A stretch of 13,233 bases of DNA from Dehalococcoidia bacterium (GTDB lineage: Bacteria > Chloroflexota > Dehalococcoidia > JACQUA01): positions 1-13,233 of the forward strand of contig JAUYHV010000016.1 of assembly GCA_030689845.1 (NCBI GenBank). The letters are read 5' to 3'. Below the pieces are notes generated by a model, which saw only the letters and a list, made by a program, of their open reading frames with translations, was not told the origin of the DNA and searched no databases. Shown one piece after another: positions 1-7,434 of this stretch. How positions within the stretch are numbered: position 1 is the first letter of the stretch; every line of letters begins with the position of its first letter. Position numbers and translations under genes: made by a program.

Positions 1-50
1 TCCTTCCTGAACAGGAAGGACTCGGAATTATCATGTCTCTTGCAAGAGAC
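1..50. repeat. Two adjacent perfect palindromes
   Basis: Bases 1-9 and 12-20 are perfect reverse complements around a 2-base loop (TCCTTCCTG, AA, CAGGAAGGA). Fourteen bases further on, 35-50 is an uninterrupted 16-bp palindrome (GTCTCTTGCAAGAGAC). Neither is followed by a T-run, so neither is a clear intrinsic terminator. They may be the tail of an element or gene that lies left of the window. The structure is seen directly; the role is unknown. Confidence 0.6.
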
Positions 51-54
51 GCCA

Positions 55-103
55 CAAATCCCCCTTAATCCCCCTTTGATAAAGGGGGATTAAGGGGGAT
101 TTG
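55..103. repeat. Perfect 23-bp inverted repeat (dispersed-palindrome or MITE-like)
   Basis: The arms 55-77 and 81-103 are perfect reverse complements separated by the 3-base loop GAT. Each arm is itself a near-repeat: the unit AATCCCCCTT occurs twice in the left arm. Palindromes built on AAGGGGGATT units are scattered through many bacterial genomes, so a dispersed repeat or a small non-autonomous element is the likely identity. No target-site duplication is visible. As RNA it would form a very stable hairpin, but there is no trailing T-run, so a terminator role is less likely. Confidence 0.75.
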
Positions 104-393
104 AAAGCACTTTTATAAGTTTCGCGGGAGCCTCCTCCAGGGAAAACAGAGCGGGTGAATGCTTGGCTTACCCTGACCATCTTCTGTTAACGAAGAGGAT
201 TCCCCCGGAAATCGATGGATTGCGGCTGGTGGAGTACGGTTGACCCGGATGATATAATAAACGTGCAGTTGGCAGAGCAAGGCAGTGCAACAAAAAGGAG
301 GGACGCGCAATAAAAGAATGTGTTTGATAATAAAAAACGTTCGAGCCCAAACTAACTTAAAAAGATAATAATTGCATTAATCAGGAGGTTATT
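104..393. other. Intergenic stretch with no convincing gene
   Basis: No reading frame here has a protein-like composition together with a good ribosome binding site. A perfect TATAAT lies at 253-258, but the TTGACC at 240-245 is only 7 bases upstream of it, far from the usual 17, so this is not a convincing promoter. GATAAT at 364-369 could be the -10 box of the dodecin gene, but no matching -35 box was found. Confidence 0.4.
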
Positions 394-612
394 ATGACTG
401 AGAGTGTCTATAAAATCATTACTTTGGTTGGAACCAGCCCGGAGTCCTGGGAAAAAGCAGCCGCTGTGGCCATCGCACAGGCTTCCAAGTCCCTGCGGGA
501 CCTGCGAATAGCCGAGGTTGAGGAACTGGATATGCAAATCGAAAATGGAAAGATTACCAACTACCGGGCAAAATTGAAGGTCTCCTTCAGGTACCACGGC
601 GAAGAACAATAA
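394..612 (+). CDS. Dodecin family protein
   Basis: This 72-aa protein has the dodecin size and fold pattern: an opening strand (VYKIITLVGTSP, residues 5-16), one helix (about 17-36) and two strands ending in KLKVSFRY. Dodecins form hollow cytosolic dodecamers that usually store flavin. The usual aromatic residue after the conserved SLRDLR-type segment (a Trp that stacks on flavin in known dodecins) is Ile39 here. The Gln of the usual YQV motif is Arg58. Flavin storage is therefore doubtful, and another ligand or a structural role is possible. The ATG follows AGGAGG at 383-388 with 5-base spacing. The gene appears to be monocistronic, with a terminator at 649-682. Family assignment is firm; ligand is not. 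Confidence 0.9.
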   Translation: MTESVYKIITLVGTSPESWEKAAAVAIAQASKSLRDLRIAEVEELDMQIENGKITNYRAKLKVSFRYHGEEQ

Positions 613-648
613 AAACCTTCAATTGTCAGGGTAAACGGAACGACGGGT

Positions 649-682
649 AAAACGGGCCTGCTGATTGACAAGGCCCTGTTTT
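649..682 (+). terminator. Terminator-like hairpin after the dodecin gene
   Basis: GGGCCT (654-659) pairs with AGGCCC (671-676). The stem extends outward as AAAAC (649-653) with GTTTT (678-682), with one bulged T at 677. The loop is 11 bases. The A-tract/stem/T-tract arrangement suits an intrinsic terminator, and the symmetry would allow function in either direction. The T-tract is only four bases, so strength is uncertain. Confidence 0.55.
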
Positions 683-830
683 CAACAGTTCATAATAAGA
701 ATATCTTGGTCCCGCTCTCCCCGGTGGGAAGGCTTTGCTTAACCGGCTTTGTACCCTTTATACCATGTATTCCTGACAGTTGTAGATTTTCTATGTAATT
801 CCGAAGATCGAGAAAGGAGACAACAGGACT

Positions 831-1556
831 ATGAGTCAGGGATGGAGAGGCACTGTTGGCTTAATCAAACCCACTTACAGGACAGGTTCCCTGGAACACT
901 TGATCAGGGTGTTGCCGGACGGGATCGGGGTAATCCCCCTCTACGTCGGTATCAGGAGGGGCACACAGGGGGAGTTCACCGAGGCTTTGAAGATTGCGGA
1001 GGAGAAAGTCGATGAACTCGCCTCCATCGGGGGAGTGGACCTCATCCACATAGGAGGAGCGCCCCCTTTTATGCTCCTCGGCTACGATGCCGACCACAAG
1101 CTGGTTGAAAGGCTGACGAAGAAACATGGCATTCCTGTCATTGCGTCCACCACCGGCCTGGTAAAAGCCATGAAGGAGCTTTCGATAAAAAAAGTTATCT
1201 GCCTGACTTATTTCAAGAAGGAACTGAACACCGTTTTTGCCAAATACTTAACCGATGCCGGTTTCCAGGTCTTGGCCATAGAAGGGCTGGACAGGGACTT
1301 CAAGGATGTTGGCAACATACCCGAGGGGGATATCTACTCCTTTGCGAAAAAGCAGTTCCTGCAAGTGGGTGGGGCGGATGCCATCCACCTGCTGGGCAGC
1401 GGCTGGGATGTCTATTCGGCTATTGAAAAACTGGAACAGGACCTACAGACTACCGTAATCTCCACCGGGCAGATCAGCATCTGGGACATACTCCGTACAT
1501 TAAAAGTACGGGAACCTGTAAAAGGTTGCGGCAAACTCCTGTCCCAGTATCTTTGA
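831..1556 (+). CDS. Asp/Glu racemase / maleate isomerase superfamily protein, atypical active site
   Basis: This 241-aa protein has the layout of the maleate cis-trans isomerase/arylmalonate decarboxylase branch of the Asp/Glu racemase superfamily: two Rossmann-like halves, with active-site loops expected near residues 74-79 and 188-193. Superfamily enzymes use a cysteine in one or both loops for proton transfer. Here the loops read IGGAPP and LGSGWD, with no cysteine in either. The only cysteines are Cys124 and Cys233, outside these loops. Either the protein uses different chemistry or it has lost isomerase activity. The substrate cannot be inferred. The ATG is preceded by AAAGGAG (813-819) at a rather long 11-base spacing. 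The gene stands alone, facing the next gene tail to tail. Confidence 0.75.
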   Translation: MSQGWRGTVGLIKPTYRTGSLEHLIRVLPDGIGVIPLYVGIRRGTQGEFTEALKIAEEKVDELASIGGVDLIHIGGAPPFMLLGYDADHKLVERLTKKHGIPVIASTTGLVKAMKELSIKKVICLTYFKKELNTVFAKYLTDAGFQVLAIEGLDRDFKDVGNIPEGDIYSFAKKQFLQVGGADAIHLLGSGWDVYSAIEKLEQDLQTTVISTGQISIWDILRTLKVREPVKGCGKLLSQYL

Positions 1557-1723
1557 CCCGCGTGGTTAGCTTGGGTAGTCCCGGTCAAGACAATTATGGA
1601 GATAAAACCTTGCAGCCGGAACAAATCGGCCGACTAAAAACTTGCCCCGGCAGGCAGTTATGGCGAGCCTGAGCATCCTATAAGTGGTGCCACACCAACA
1701 AAACCGGGCCGGCTTGAGTAAAA

Positions 1724-2074
1724 TTATTCCGTTTTTGCTGTGGGGTTCTTAGCTGCCCATTTCTCAGCCATGTTGCCTGCCCACGGCACCATGTATTTTT
1801 TCCCTTGAGCTGCTGTAACCATCAGCACTATCCAGGCTATAACACCGGCTATGTAAACTAACCAGCCGATTATTCCTCCCAGTATAGGTATCGGTGAAAA
1901 AACGACGCCGATAAGAGAAAGGATTCCAAAAACTATTATAGACTGGAAGGCGTGAAACCTTACGGCCTTGTTTTCTTTCTCAAGTATCAGGAACACTATC
2001 CCGCTAATCCATCCCAGCACGTAACATAAAAGACCGGAAACGTTTTCAGCCAGACCTGTAGAAGTTTTTTCCAT
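1724..2074 (-). CDS. DUF4870-type small membrane protein
   Basis: This 116-aa protein has three predicted membrane helices (about residues 10-32, 45-66 and 68-92). The connecting segment EKENKAVRFHAFQSI (about 32-46) is the signature of the DUF4870/Tic20-like family of small integral membrane proteins, whose function is not established. The tail (KKYMVPWAGNMAEKW) is polar and probably cytosolic. The start has AAGGGGGA upstream as ribosome binding site. A good promoter lies about 35 bases upstream with a palindrome inside its spacer (see 2110-2138), which suggests regulated expression. It converges on the racemase-like gene across a 167-bp gap in which no clear terminator is seen. Confidence 0.8.
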   Translation of the reverse strand: MEKTSTGLAENVSGLLCYVLGWISGIVFLILEKENKAVRFHAFQSIIVFGILSLIGVVFSPIPILGGIIGWLVYIAGVIAWIVLMVTAAQGKKYMVPWAGNMAEKWAAKNPTAKTE

Positions 2075-2109
2075 CGAACTGTCCCCCTTGCGTAAAGATT
2101 CTCCCCTAA

Positions 2110-2138
2110 ATCCTATCTCATGGTTACCATAATGTCAA
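2110..2138 (-). promoter_or_regulatory. Sigma-70 type promoter with a palindrome in the spacer
   Basis: Read on the minus strand, a perfect TTGACA (2133-2138) is followed after exactly 17 bases by TAGGAT (2110-2115, four of six matches). The start codon of the DUF4870 gene lies 35 bases further on. The spacer contains the odd-centred palindrome ATGGTTACCAT (2120-2130), a plausible repressor site. Boxes and palindrome are seen in the sequence; repression is inferred. Confidence 0.65.
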
Positions 2139-2345
2139 TACGTACACTTACACCCCTGGTTCACGGGTTTCCGGAGAATAAAAAAAACATGCATCCGCTC
2201 CCGCCTCAATGGAAACGACAGTATGGGAGCCGCCGGAACGCAAAAAGAGGGAACCTCATTACCAACGTTGCATAATTGAAACACCGAACCCGACTCCATG
2301 GATTTACGCCGACCCTTCTCCATAAAGCTGGAGATATGTAACCCT
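2139..2345. other. Intergenic remainder, no gene seen
   Basis: Between the DUF4870 promoter and the next minus-strand gene there is only a short hairpin, CTCCA (2318-2322) with TGGAG (2329-2333). It lacks a T-run on the minus strand and is at most a weak end signal for the gene at 2346-3089. A 62-codon minus-strand frame at 2135-2323 has no protein-like features. Confidence 0.4.
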
Positions 2346-3089
2346 CTACGTAACTATGGGAGACGGGTTTTTTTGGAAAGGGTGAGTCCTGAGCACCAGG
2401 GAATAAAGGTAGGGATACTTACCTTTCAAATGCTCAATGTAGTCCAGCCACTCGCTGGCCAGATGATCGTACAGCCTCTGTATGTCCCCGGCAATATGCC
2501 TGAGATCATGCTCTGGAAGACCTTCAAACGATGCCCTCGCCTCCAGTTCCTCATCGAGGTGAGTGGTTGCCCACAGCAAGTCTGTAAACAGGTCGTGCTC
2601 CAGAAGTGCAGGATTCTCCAGCAGGGTCAGTAGGAACTCCCGCTTCCCGGCAAGGTAAGCCTTTAACCCCGGGAAATCTATGTTGAGGTAATCCACTTCT
2701 GCCTTAAGGTGAAGGGCAAAAGCAGCAGCGTTTTTAAAATCCTTTTTTGTCCGGTTGTTATCGACATTCAGGTGACCGGATATCTCCGCCCGGTTTTTAA
2801 AGTACTTTAAAAGGTCCCGGAGCAGGTAGTTGCCCGATTCCATGAAAAAAACCCCCACCACCATGTTAAGCTTTTGCAGCATTGCCTGCTTCTCCCGGCG
2901 TGCCAGTATTTTTTCAATCACCAGCACCACGATTAACACTTCCAGGGGTAAAAACGCCAGGTCCCCCACACCGTATATCAAAATATGATGGACATCTTTA
3001 AATATAGCATAGTGCACTGCGTAGGTAACAGCGGCAAGCAGGAGAAACAGTCCTCCGAGGGTTAGAATAAAAGAGTGACGTCTTATCAT
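2346..3089 (-). CDS. Two-helix membrane protein of unknown function
   Basis: I do not recognise a named family. The 247-aa product has two hydrophobic helices near the N-terminus (about residues 8-30 and 40-61), then a basic stop (KILARREKQ) and a soluble, mostly helical, charged domain of about 180 residues that probably lies in the cytosol. The C-terminal segment YPYLYSLVLRTHPF (225-238) is aromatic and compact and looks like a conserved motif. The protein may be a membrane-anchored sensor or scaffold, but no catalytic motif is visible. The ATG at 3089 has only a weak ribosome binding site. The gene is divergent from the MFS gene across a 218-bp region, and no partner is apparent. Confidence 0.65.
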   Translation of the reverse strand: MIRRHSFILTLGGLFLLLAAVTYAVHYAIFKDVHHILIYGVGDLAFLPLEVLIVVLVIEKILARREKQAMLQKLNMVVGVFFMESGNYLLRDLLKYFKNRAEISGHLNVDNNRTKKDFKNAAAFALHLKAEVDYLNIDFPGLKAYLAGKREFLLTLLENPALLEHDLFTDLLWATTHLDEELEARASFEGLPEHDLRHIAGDIQRLYDHLASEWLDYIEHLKGKYPYLYSLVLRTHPFQKNPSPIVT

Positions 3090-3223
3090 AATCTTGCTGT
3101 AAAAAATCTCCCGTACAGTTTTGTATGTTTTTTATATTACCACAGCAGGTACCGCAATAAAAACGCCCCGCTCTGCGAGAATGTGCGGCGAGAGCGTTTC
3201 CCTGTTCCCGATTTTGGCTCAAA

Positions 3224-3252
3224 TGGATAAGCCATGGCGCCCATGCTATAAT
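3224..3252 (+). promoter_or_regulatory. Extended -10 promoter of the MFS gene
   Basis: A perfect TATAAT (3247-3252) is preceded by TGC (3244-3246), making an extended -10 element. TGGATA (3224-3229, four of six matches to the -35 consensus) lies 17 bases upstream. Transcription would start near 3259, about 50 bases before the TTG start. Confidence 0.7.
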
Positions 3253-3307
3253 CCCGCAGGATTTTGCCTTTATTTCGACTTAAATATCAGCATGGATGTA
3301 ATAATAA

Positions 3308-4576
3308 TTGGATAATAAACCAAAGCAGCAGGAAGGTCGGGTTTATTACGGCTGGTTCGTTGTCCTGTCTTCATTCCTGATTTATTTCAGCGTCATAGGC
3401 TCACGAGGAGCCTTCGGGAACTTCATCCCCTATTTCATTGAACACTTCCACTGGACCATCAAGGAAATATCAATAGCCGCCTCCCTGGCTCTCGTGGTAA
3501 ATGCCCTGGCCCAGCCGGTGGTAGGTTACGCCGTGAACCGCTGGGGTCCAAGGAAAACCATTCTCTGGGGAACCCTGTTTTACGGAGCTTCGACAGCCTC
3601 TCTTTCCCTGATTTCGGAACTGTGGCAGTTGTACCTCATCTTCGGGGTACTCATGGGACTGTTCTGGAGCACGTCGAGCAACGTCAGCAACGCCTCTCTG
3701 GTCTCACGTTGGTTCGTTAAAAAGAGGGGACTGGCGTTAGGTCTTTCCACTTCGGGCATGGCAACGGGAATATTTGTGGTCGTGCCCCTCTCGATGTATC
3801 TCATCCTTCAATTTGGCTGGCGCCCCGCCTTCGCCACCCTCGGTTTTATCGTTTTGGGGATATCCCTTCCCCTGGCTTTCAAGTTCATGAAAAACAATCC
3901 CGCCGATATCGGCCTGTTTCCCGATGGGAATGTCGCCGCGAACCCGGGAGACCCAGTTAAAAAGGGGAACATCACCTCCGTCGACACCAGGAGAATCAGC
4001 CTGCGACAGGCAATGAGAACGAGACCTTTCTGGCACCTCCTCGGGGGCTTTTTCGTCTGCGGTTTCACCGCCCTGATGAGTTCAACTTTTCTGGTGCCCA
4101 TGGCCATCCATAAAGGGTTTCACCCCATGGTAGCGGCCCAGGCCGCCGGTCTCCTGGGAGGCGCCAGCGCCTTAGGCATCTGGATCGGAGGATACGTTTC
4201 CGACTTTATCGGCAGGAAAAGGCCCCTGGCTGCCTTCTATTTCCTCCGCGGTGTCGGTTTTCTCATCCTCCTGGCGGCACATAACGAGCCAACCTTATAT
4301 CTCGCTGCCTTTGTTATAGGTTTCGGCAACTTCGGCACCGCGCCCCTCACTTCGGGGCTGGTAGCAGACATATACGGAGTCTTGTCCATGGGCACAATCC
4401 TCGGCTTGATAAATATGAGCCATCAGATGGGGGGGGCCATTTCCAGTTACATAACCGGGGCGGTCGTTCAGGCCACCGGCAGTTACGAGATGCCTTTCTT
4501 ACTGGGGGTTCTTCTGCTCTTCGCTGCCTCAATTCTCAGCATTACCATTAAAGAAAAAAGGCTGGAACACGGGTAA
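3308..4576 (+). CDS. MFS transporter, possibly monocarboxylate/oxalate type
   Basis: This 422-aa protein is a 12-helix Major Facilitator. The loop between helices 2 and 3 carries a motif-A variant (GYAVNRWGPRKT, about 73-84), repeated in the second half as GGYVSDFIGRKRP (about 294-306). A longer polar loop (about 195-235) separates the halves. The opening YYGWFVVLSSF and general layout fit the monocarboxylate/oxalate-formate branch, but the substrate cannot be read from sequence. The first possible start is TTG at 3308, since a stop codon lies directly upstream in frame and no ATG or GTG occurs soon after. The ribosome binding site is poor, so translation may be inefficient. The gene is transcribed alone, between its own promoter and the terminator at 4604-4644. 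Confidence 0.9.
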   Translation: MDNKPKQQEGRVYYGWFVVLSSFLIYFSVIGSRGAFGNFIPYFIEHFHWTIKEISIAASLALVVNALAQPVVGYAVNRWGPRKTILWGTLFYGASTASLSLISELWQLYLIFGVLMGLFWSTSSNVSNASLVSRWFVKKRGLALGLSTSGMATGIFVVVPLSMYLILQFGWRPAFATLGFIVLGISLPLAFKFMKNNPADIGLFPDGNVAANPGDPVKKGNITSVDTRRISLRQAMRTRPFWHLLGGFFVCGFTALMSSTFLVPMAIHKGFHPMVAAQAAGLLGGASALGIWIGGYVSDFIGRKRPLAAFYFLRGVGFLILLAAHNEPTLYLAAFVIGFGNFGTAPLTSGLVADIYGVLSMGTILGLINMSHQMGGAISSYITGAVVQATGSYEMPFLLGVLLLFAASILSITIKEKRLEHG

Positions 4577-4603
4577 TATCCCGGAGCAAACCGGATACCC
4601 GGC

Positions 4604-4644
4604 ACAGGGGTTTTCGAAATCTTTAAACCCTGTCAATCTTTTTT
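4604..4644 (+). terminator. Intrinsic terminator after the MFS gene
   Basis: ACAGGG (4604-4609) pairs with CCCTGT (4628-4633). The stem extends inward with TTT (4611-4613) and AAA (4625-4627) past one bulged G. CAATC and then six T (4639-4644) follow. This ends transcription of the carrier gene before the permease gene. Confidence 0.75.
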
Positions 4645-4798
4645 GCCCCGGGGCTATTCGCGTCAAACTAACCGCTGAAATAGCTATGTCATCCAAGTGT
4701 TATTCCCGGGCAAATCAGCAGGCAACATTAAATTAAATTTCCGTGATTCGATAAAATAAAAAGGCGCAATATTGAATCCACACAGGAGGGTTCCACAG

Positions 4799-5299
4799 AT
4801 GCTCATTCCCACGCTTGTACTGGGGGCAATTGCCCTTACCACTATTTTTCTCGGGTACCAGAAGGGCGGCGGGGCTCATGTCGCGGGTCTTAAAACGGCT
4901 GGTATGCTGCTGGTACAGATGCTTCCGTTGCTTGTTTTTGCTTTCATCATCGCAGGCATGGTTCCACTGCTTATCTCCCAGGAAACCATCGCAAAGTGGA
5001 TAGGAGCCGAGTCTGGATTTCGGGGGATCCTTATAGGTTCCGTTGCCGGAGCTTTTATGCCGGGAGGTCCTTACATAAGCCTGCCTGTTGCCGCCGGTCT
5101 TCTCAGGGTAGGTGCCGGTGTAGGAACCCTGGTGGCGTTTTTAACCGGATGGTCGGTACTGGCGTTTTCCCGCCTGCCCATGGACATCGGCATCATGGGC
5201 TGGAAATTCACGGCAATCAGGCTGGCATGTTCCTTCTTCTTCCCTCCCCTGGCAGGATTCCTGGCCGAAAGGTTCTTTGGTGGCATCAAGGTATTATAG
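4799..5299 (+). CDS. Half-size permease, ArsP/YraQ (DUF318) type
   Basis: This 166-aa membrane protein has about five hydrophobic segments. It contains the motif PGGPYISLP (88-96), typical of one half of the ArsP/YraQ permease family (UPF0718), which exports organoarsenicals or unknown substrates. Full family members are about 300 residues with two such halves. Only one half is encoded here, and no second half follows, so it may work as a homodimer or with a partner elsewhere. The chosen ATG at 4799 has AGGAGGG (4784-4790) 8 bases upstream; the in-frame TTG at 4772 lies before that site and is unlikely. It is the first gene of a plus-strand run reaching queF, though 147 bases separate it from the next gene. 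Confidence 0.75.
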   Translation: MLIPTLVLGAIALTTIFLGYQKGGGAHVAGLKTAGMLLVQMLPLLVFAFIIAGMVPLLISQETIAKWIGAESGFRGILIGSVAGAFMPGGPYISLPVAAGLLRVGAGVGTLVAFLTGWSVLAFSRLPMDIGIMGWKFTAIRLACSFFFPPLAGFLAERFFGGIKVL

Positions 5300-5352
5300 T
5301 TTCACTCAGTCAAAGTTGAAAATGTGGTATTCGACACCCGGGAATCAGCTGT

Positions 5353-5372
5353 CATTTACCTTCGGGTAAGTG
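5353..5372 (+). other. UUCG-loop hairpin
   Basis: CATTTACC (5353-5360) pairs with GGTAAGTG (5365-5372), with one T-G wobble, around the tetraloop TTCG. As RNA this would be an unusually stable small hairpin between the permease and symporter genes. Only GG and four T follow, so it may be a weak terminator or an RNA stability element. Confidence 0.5.
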
Positions 5373-5446
5373 GTTTTCGGTGTAATTATTCCTCCGGGTA
5401 ACCGTCTTGTAAAAAAAGATACCGAATATGATATATTTAAGCCGTC

Positions 5447-6359
5447 ATGCCGTTTCTTAAAAACCTTCTTTTAAACCGTAATTTTATCCTCATTACTTCA
5501 GTTGTCCTCGGTCTTACCGCAGGCCGGTTCGCCTCTCTGACACAGCCCCTGATCCTGCCGGTGATGGCCCTGGTGATGACCCTATCGACGGCAAGCGTCA
5601 CCACCCGGGACCTGAAATCCCTGAAAACGAACCCGGGCCCAATCCTCGTCTCCCTTGTCCTCGGTTCCTTCGTTACCAGCGGAATCATCATTCTTTTAGC
5701 TAACTGGCTGATAGACGACAGGGAGATGTGGACAGGGTTCATTCTTATCGCCGCCGTACCTCCCGCCGTGGCTGTTGTTCCCTATACCTTTATCCTTGGA
5801 GGGGATATGTGTCTTTCCCTGCTGGGAATGGTAGCGGGATATCTTGCCGCCCTTGTTCTGACTCCCGCCATCATCGTTTTATTCCTGGGGGTCGACTCCT
5901 TTAATCCTGTTCAACTGGTCGTTATGCTCCTGGAATTAATCGTTATTCCCCTGGTTGCCTCCCGGATTTTGCTGGTTACAGGTATTAACAGCCGCATCGA
6001 AAAATGGCGGGGTACGATAATAAACTGGAGCTTTTTCATCGTTCTTTTCACTATAATCGGCTTAAACAGGCAGGTTTTTTTTCCAGCAGTTCGACGTCCT
6101 GGTTCGGATTGCGATAATAGCCGTCGCCATAACCTTTATACTGGGACACGTAATAGAATTATTTTCCAGGCTCCTCCACGTAAAACTACCGACAACCATA
6201 AGCCTCATACTTTTAGCTACCATGAAAAACTATGGCCTCGCCGGCGCCATTGCCTTAACCCTGTTCAGTCCCCGGGCGTCGGTTCCCGGCTCTGTTTGTA
6301 TCATCTTCGCCGTCTTCCGTATGATATGGTTTATATTTCACTTCAGAAAACGAACCTGA
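5447..6359 (+). pseudogene. Bile acid:sodium symporter (BASS/SBF) family transporter, frameshifted
   Basis: The frame from the ATG at 5447 encodes about eight membrane helices of a BASS/SBF-type carrier up to residue 212, including the segment PPAVAVVPYTFILGGD (105-120). It then changes abruptly into an arginine/proline/histidine-rich tail ending at 6370. Shifting frame by one base after the eight-T run (6075-6082) restores 91 further codons to the TGA at 6357-6359. These read as hydrophobic helices with the typical late motif LLATMKNYGLAGAIALTLF and a closing FHFRKRT. The restored protein would be 303 aa, a normal family length. One surplus T explains everything. It could be a sequencing error, a recent mutation or slippage-dependent expression. 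No ribosome binding site is evident before the ATG, and an in-frame stop precedes it. Confidence 0.8.
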
Positions 6360-6386
6360 TACTCACTTAATATGAAAGGTGATGAT

Positions 6387-7409
6387 ATGAGTTTTGAACT
6401 GAACAAAGAACAGGTAAAAGCGCGTTTTCTCGATCCTGCCGATAATTTCAGGGAGAAAATATTCTCTCTTGAAGTCAGGCACGATCCCCTTACCGGCTGG
6501 GCTTCCCTCATCTACTCAGGAATGGGTTACCCCCCCATGAATAAGCCGTACATGGAGGAACTCAGGAAAGGTTCCGACACCTGCCCTTTCTGCCCCGGCA
6601 ATATAGAAAAGGCCACCCCCCGGTTCCCTGAAGACATTATCTCCGGAGGGAATATCCGGGTCAACGAGGCGGTAGTTCTGCCCAATATAAGACCTTATTC
6701 CCAGTACAGCGGCGTGGTATTGCTGTCCAAGAGCCATTTTATCGGCCTGGACGAGTTCACTCCAGGGTTGGTCACCGACGCTTTTACCGCGGCGCAGTCT
6801 TTTGCCAGGCAGGTGGTAAAACACGACCCCAAAGCCTGCAACCTGTCCATAGGCTGGAACTACATGGCTCCGGCGGGGGCTACTTTGAGCCACCCGCACA
6901 TCCAGGTAAACCTGGGGATTTATCCGGTTCCAGCTCAGAAAAGCGTGGGTGACCCCTCTGAGAAGTACTACCGCGAACACGGGACCAATTTCTGGGAAGA
7001 GTTGATCGATAAAGAAAAAAAACTTGACGAAAGATATGTCGGCACCATCGGCAGCACCTGCTTTCTTGTCAGCTTCGCACCGTTGAGCAGGCTGTTTGAC
7101 CTTCTGGCTGTTTTCCCCGGAAAAAGCTGTTTCCTGGACCTGGATAATGCCGATTTGCGGGACCTGTCCACCGGGCTTATCCGGGCCTTCAAAGACCTGC
7201 GGGAACACGGTTTTTACAGTTTCAACCTTGCCGTTCGCTCCGCCCCGGATTGCAGTGAGCATTTTTTCTGCCACGCCCGGATAATATCGAGGTTTACTTT
7301 TTTGTCCCCGGGTACCTGCGACAGGTCTTTCATGGAGGTCCTGGACAACCAGATGTTCAGCCGCATCAGCCCGGAGGAGGTGTGCCGGAGCCTGAAAAAA
7401 TATTTTTAA
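6387..7409 (+). CDS. Galactose-1-phosphate uridylyltransferase-like (HIT superfamily) enzyme
   Basis: This 340-aa cytosolic enzyme has the two-domain GalT layout. Residues that match the E. coli GalT zinc site are present: Cys66 and Cys69 in CPFC, His117 in SKSHF and His169. The catalytic HPH motif (169-171) is intact, with His171 in the position of the nucleotidylated nucleophile and Gln173 after it. A second histidine-rich segment, EHFFCH (291-296), lies in the C-terminal half. It should therefore transfer a nucleotidyl group or cleave a dinucleotide. The sugar substrate is open, because no other Leloir-pathway gene is nearby. The ATG at 6387 was chosen because AAGGTG (6376-6381) lies 5 bases before it; the in-frame ATG at 6372 lacks such a site. 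It follows the restored symporter stop by 27 bases. Confidence 0.85.
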   Translation: MSFELNKEQVKARFLDPADNFREKIFSLEVRHDPLTGWASLIYSGMGYPPMNKPYMEELRKGSDTCPFCPGNIEKATPRFPEDIISGGNIRVNEAVVLPNIRPYSQYSGVVLLSKSHFIGLDEFTPGLVTDAFTAAQSFARQVVKHDPKACNLSIGWNYMAPAGATLSHPHIQVNLGIYPVPAQKSVGDPSEKYYREHGTNFWEELIDKEKKLDERYVGTIGSTCFLVSFAPLSRLFDLLAVFPGKSCFLDLDNADLRDLSTGLIRAFKDLREHGFYSFNLAVRSAPDCSEHFFCHARIISRFTFLSPGTCDRSFMEVLDNQMFSRISPEEVCRSLKKYF

Positions 7410-7434
7410 AAGCAGCTTCACCATGGAGATCGTT

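Noticed and set aside
240..258. TTGACC and TATAAT as a dodecin promoter
   Set aside because: The spacing is only 7 bases and the boxes lie more than 130 bases from the gene.
113..310. A 65-codon minus-strand frame near the left palindromes
   Set aside because: Its composition is not protein-like and no family resemblance was found.
735..764. TTGCTT and TATACC, 18 bases apart, as promoter of the racemase-like gene
   Set aside because: Both boxes match weakly and several equally weak alternatives exist nearby, for example CTGACA at 773-778.
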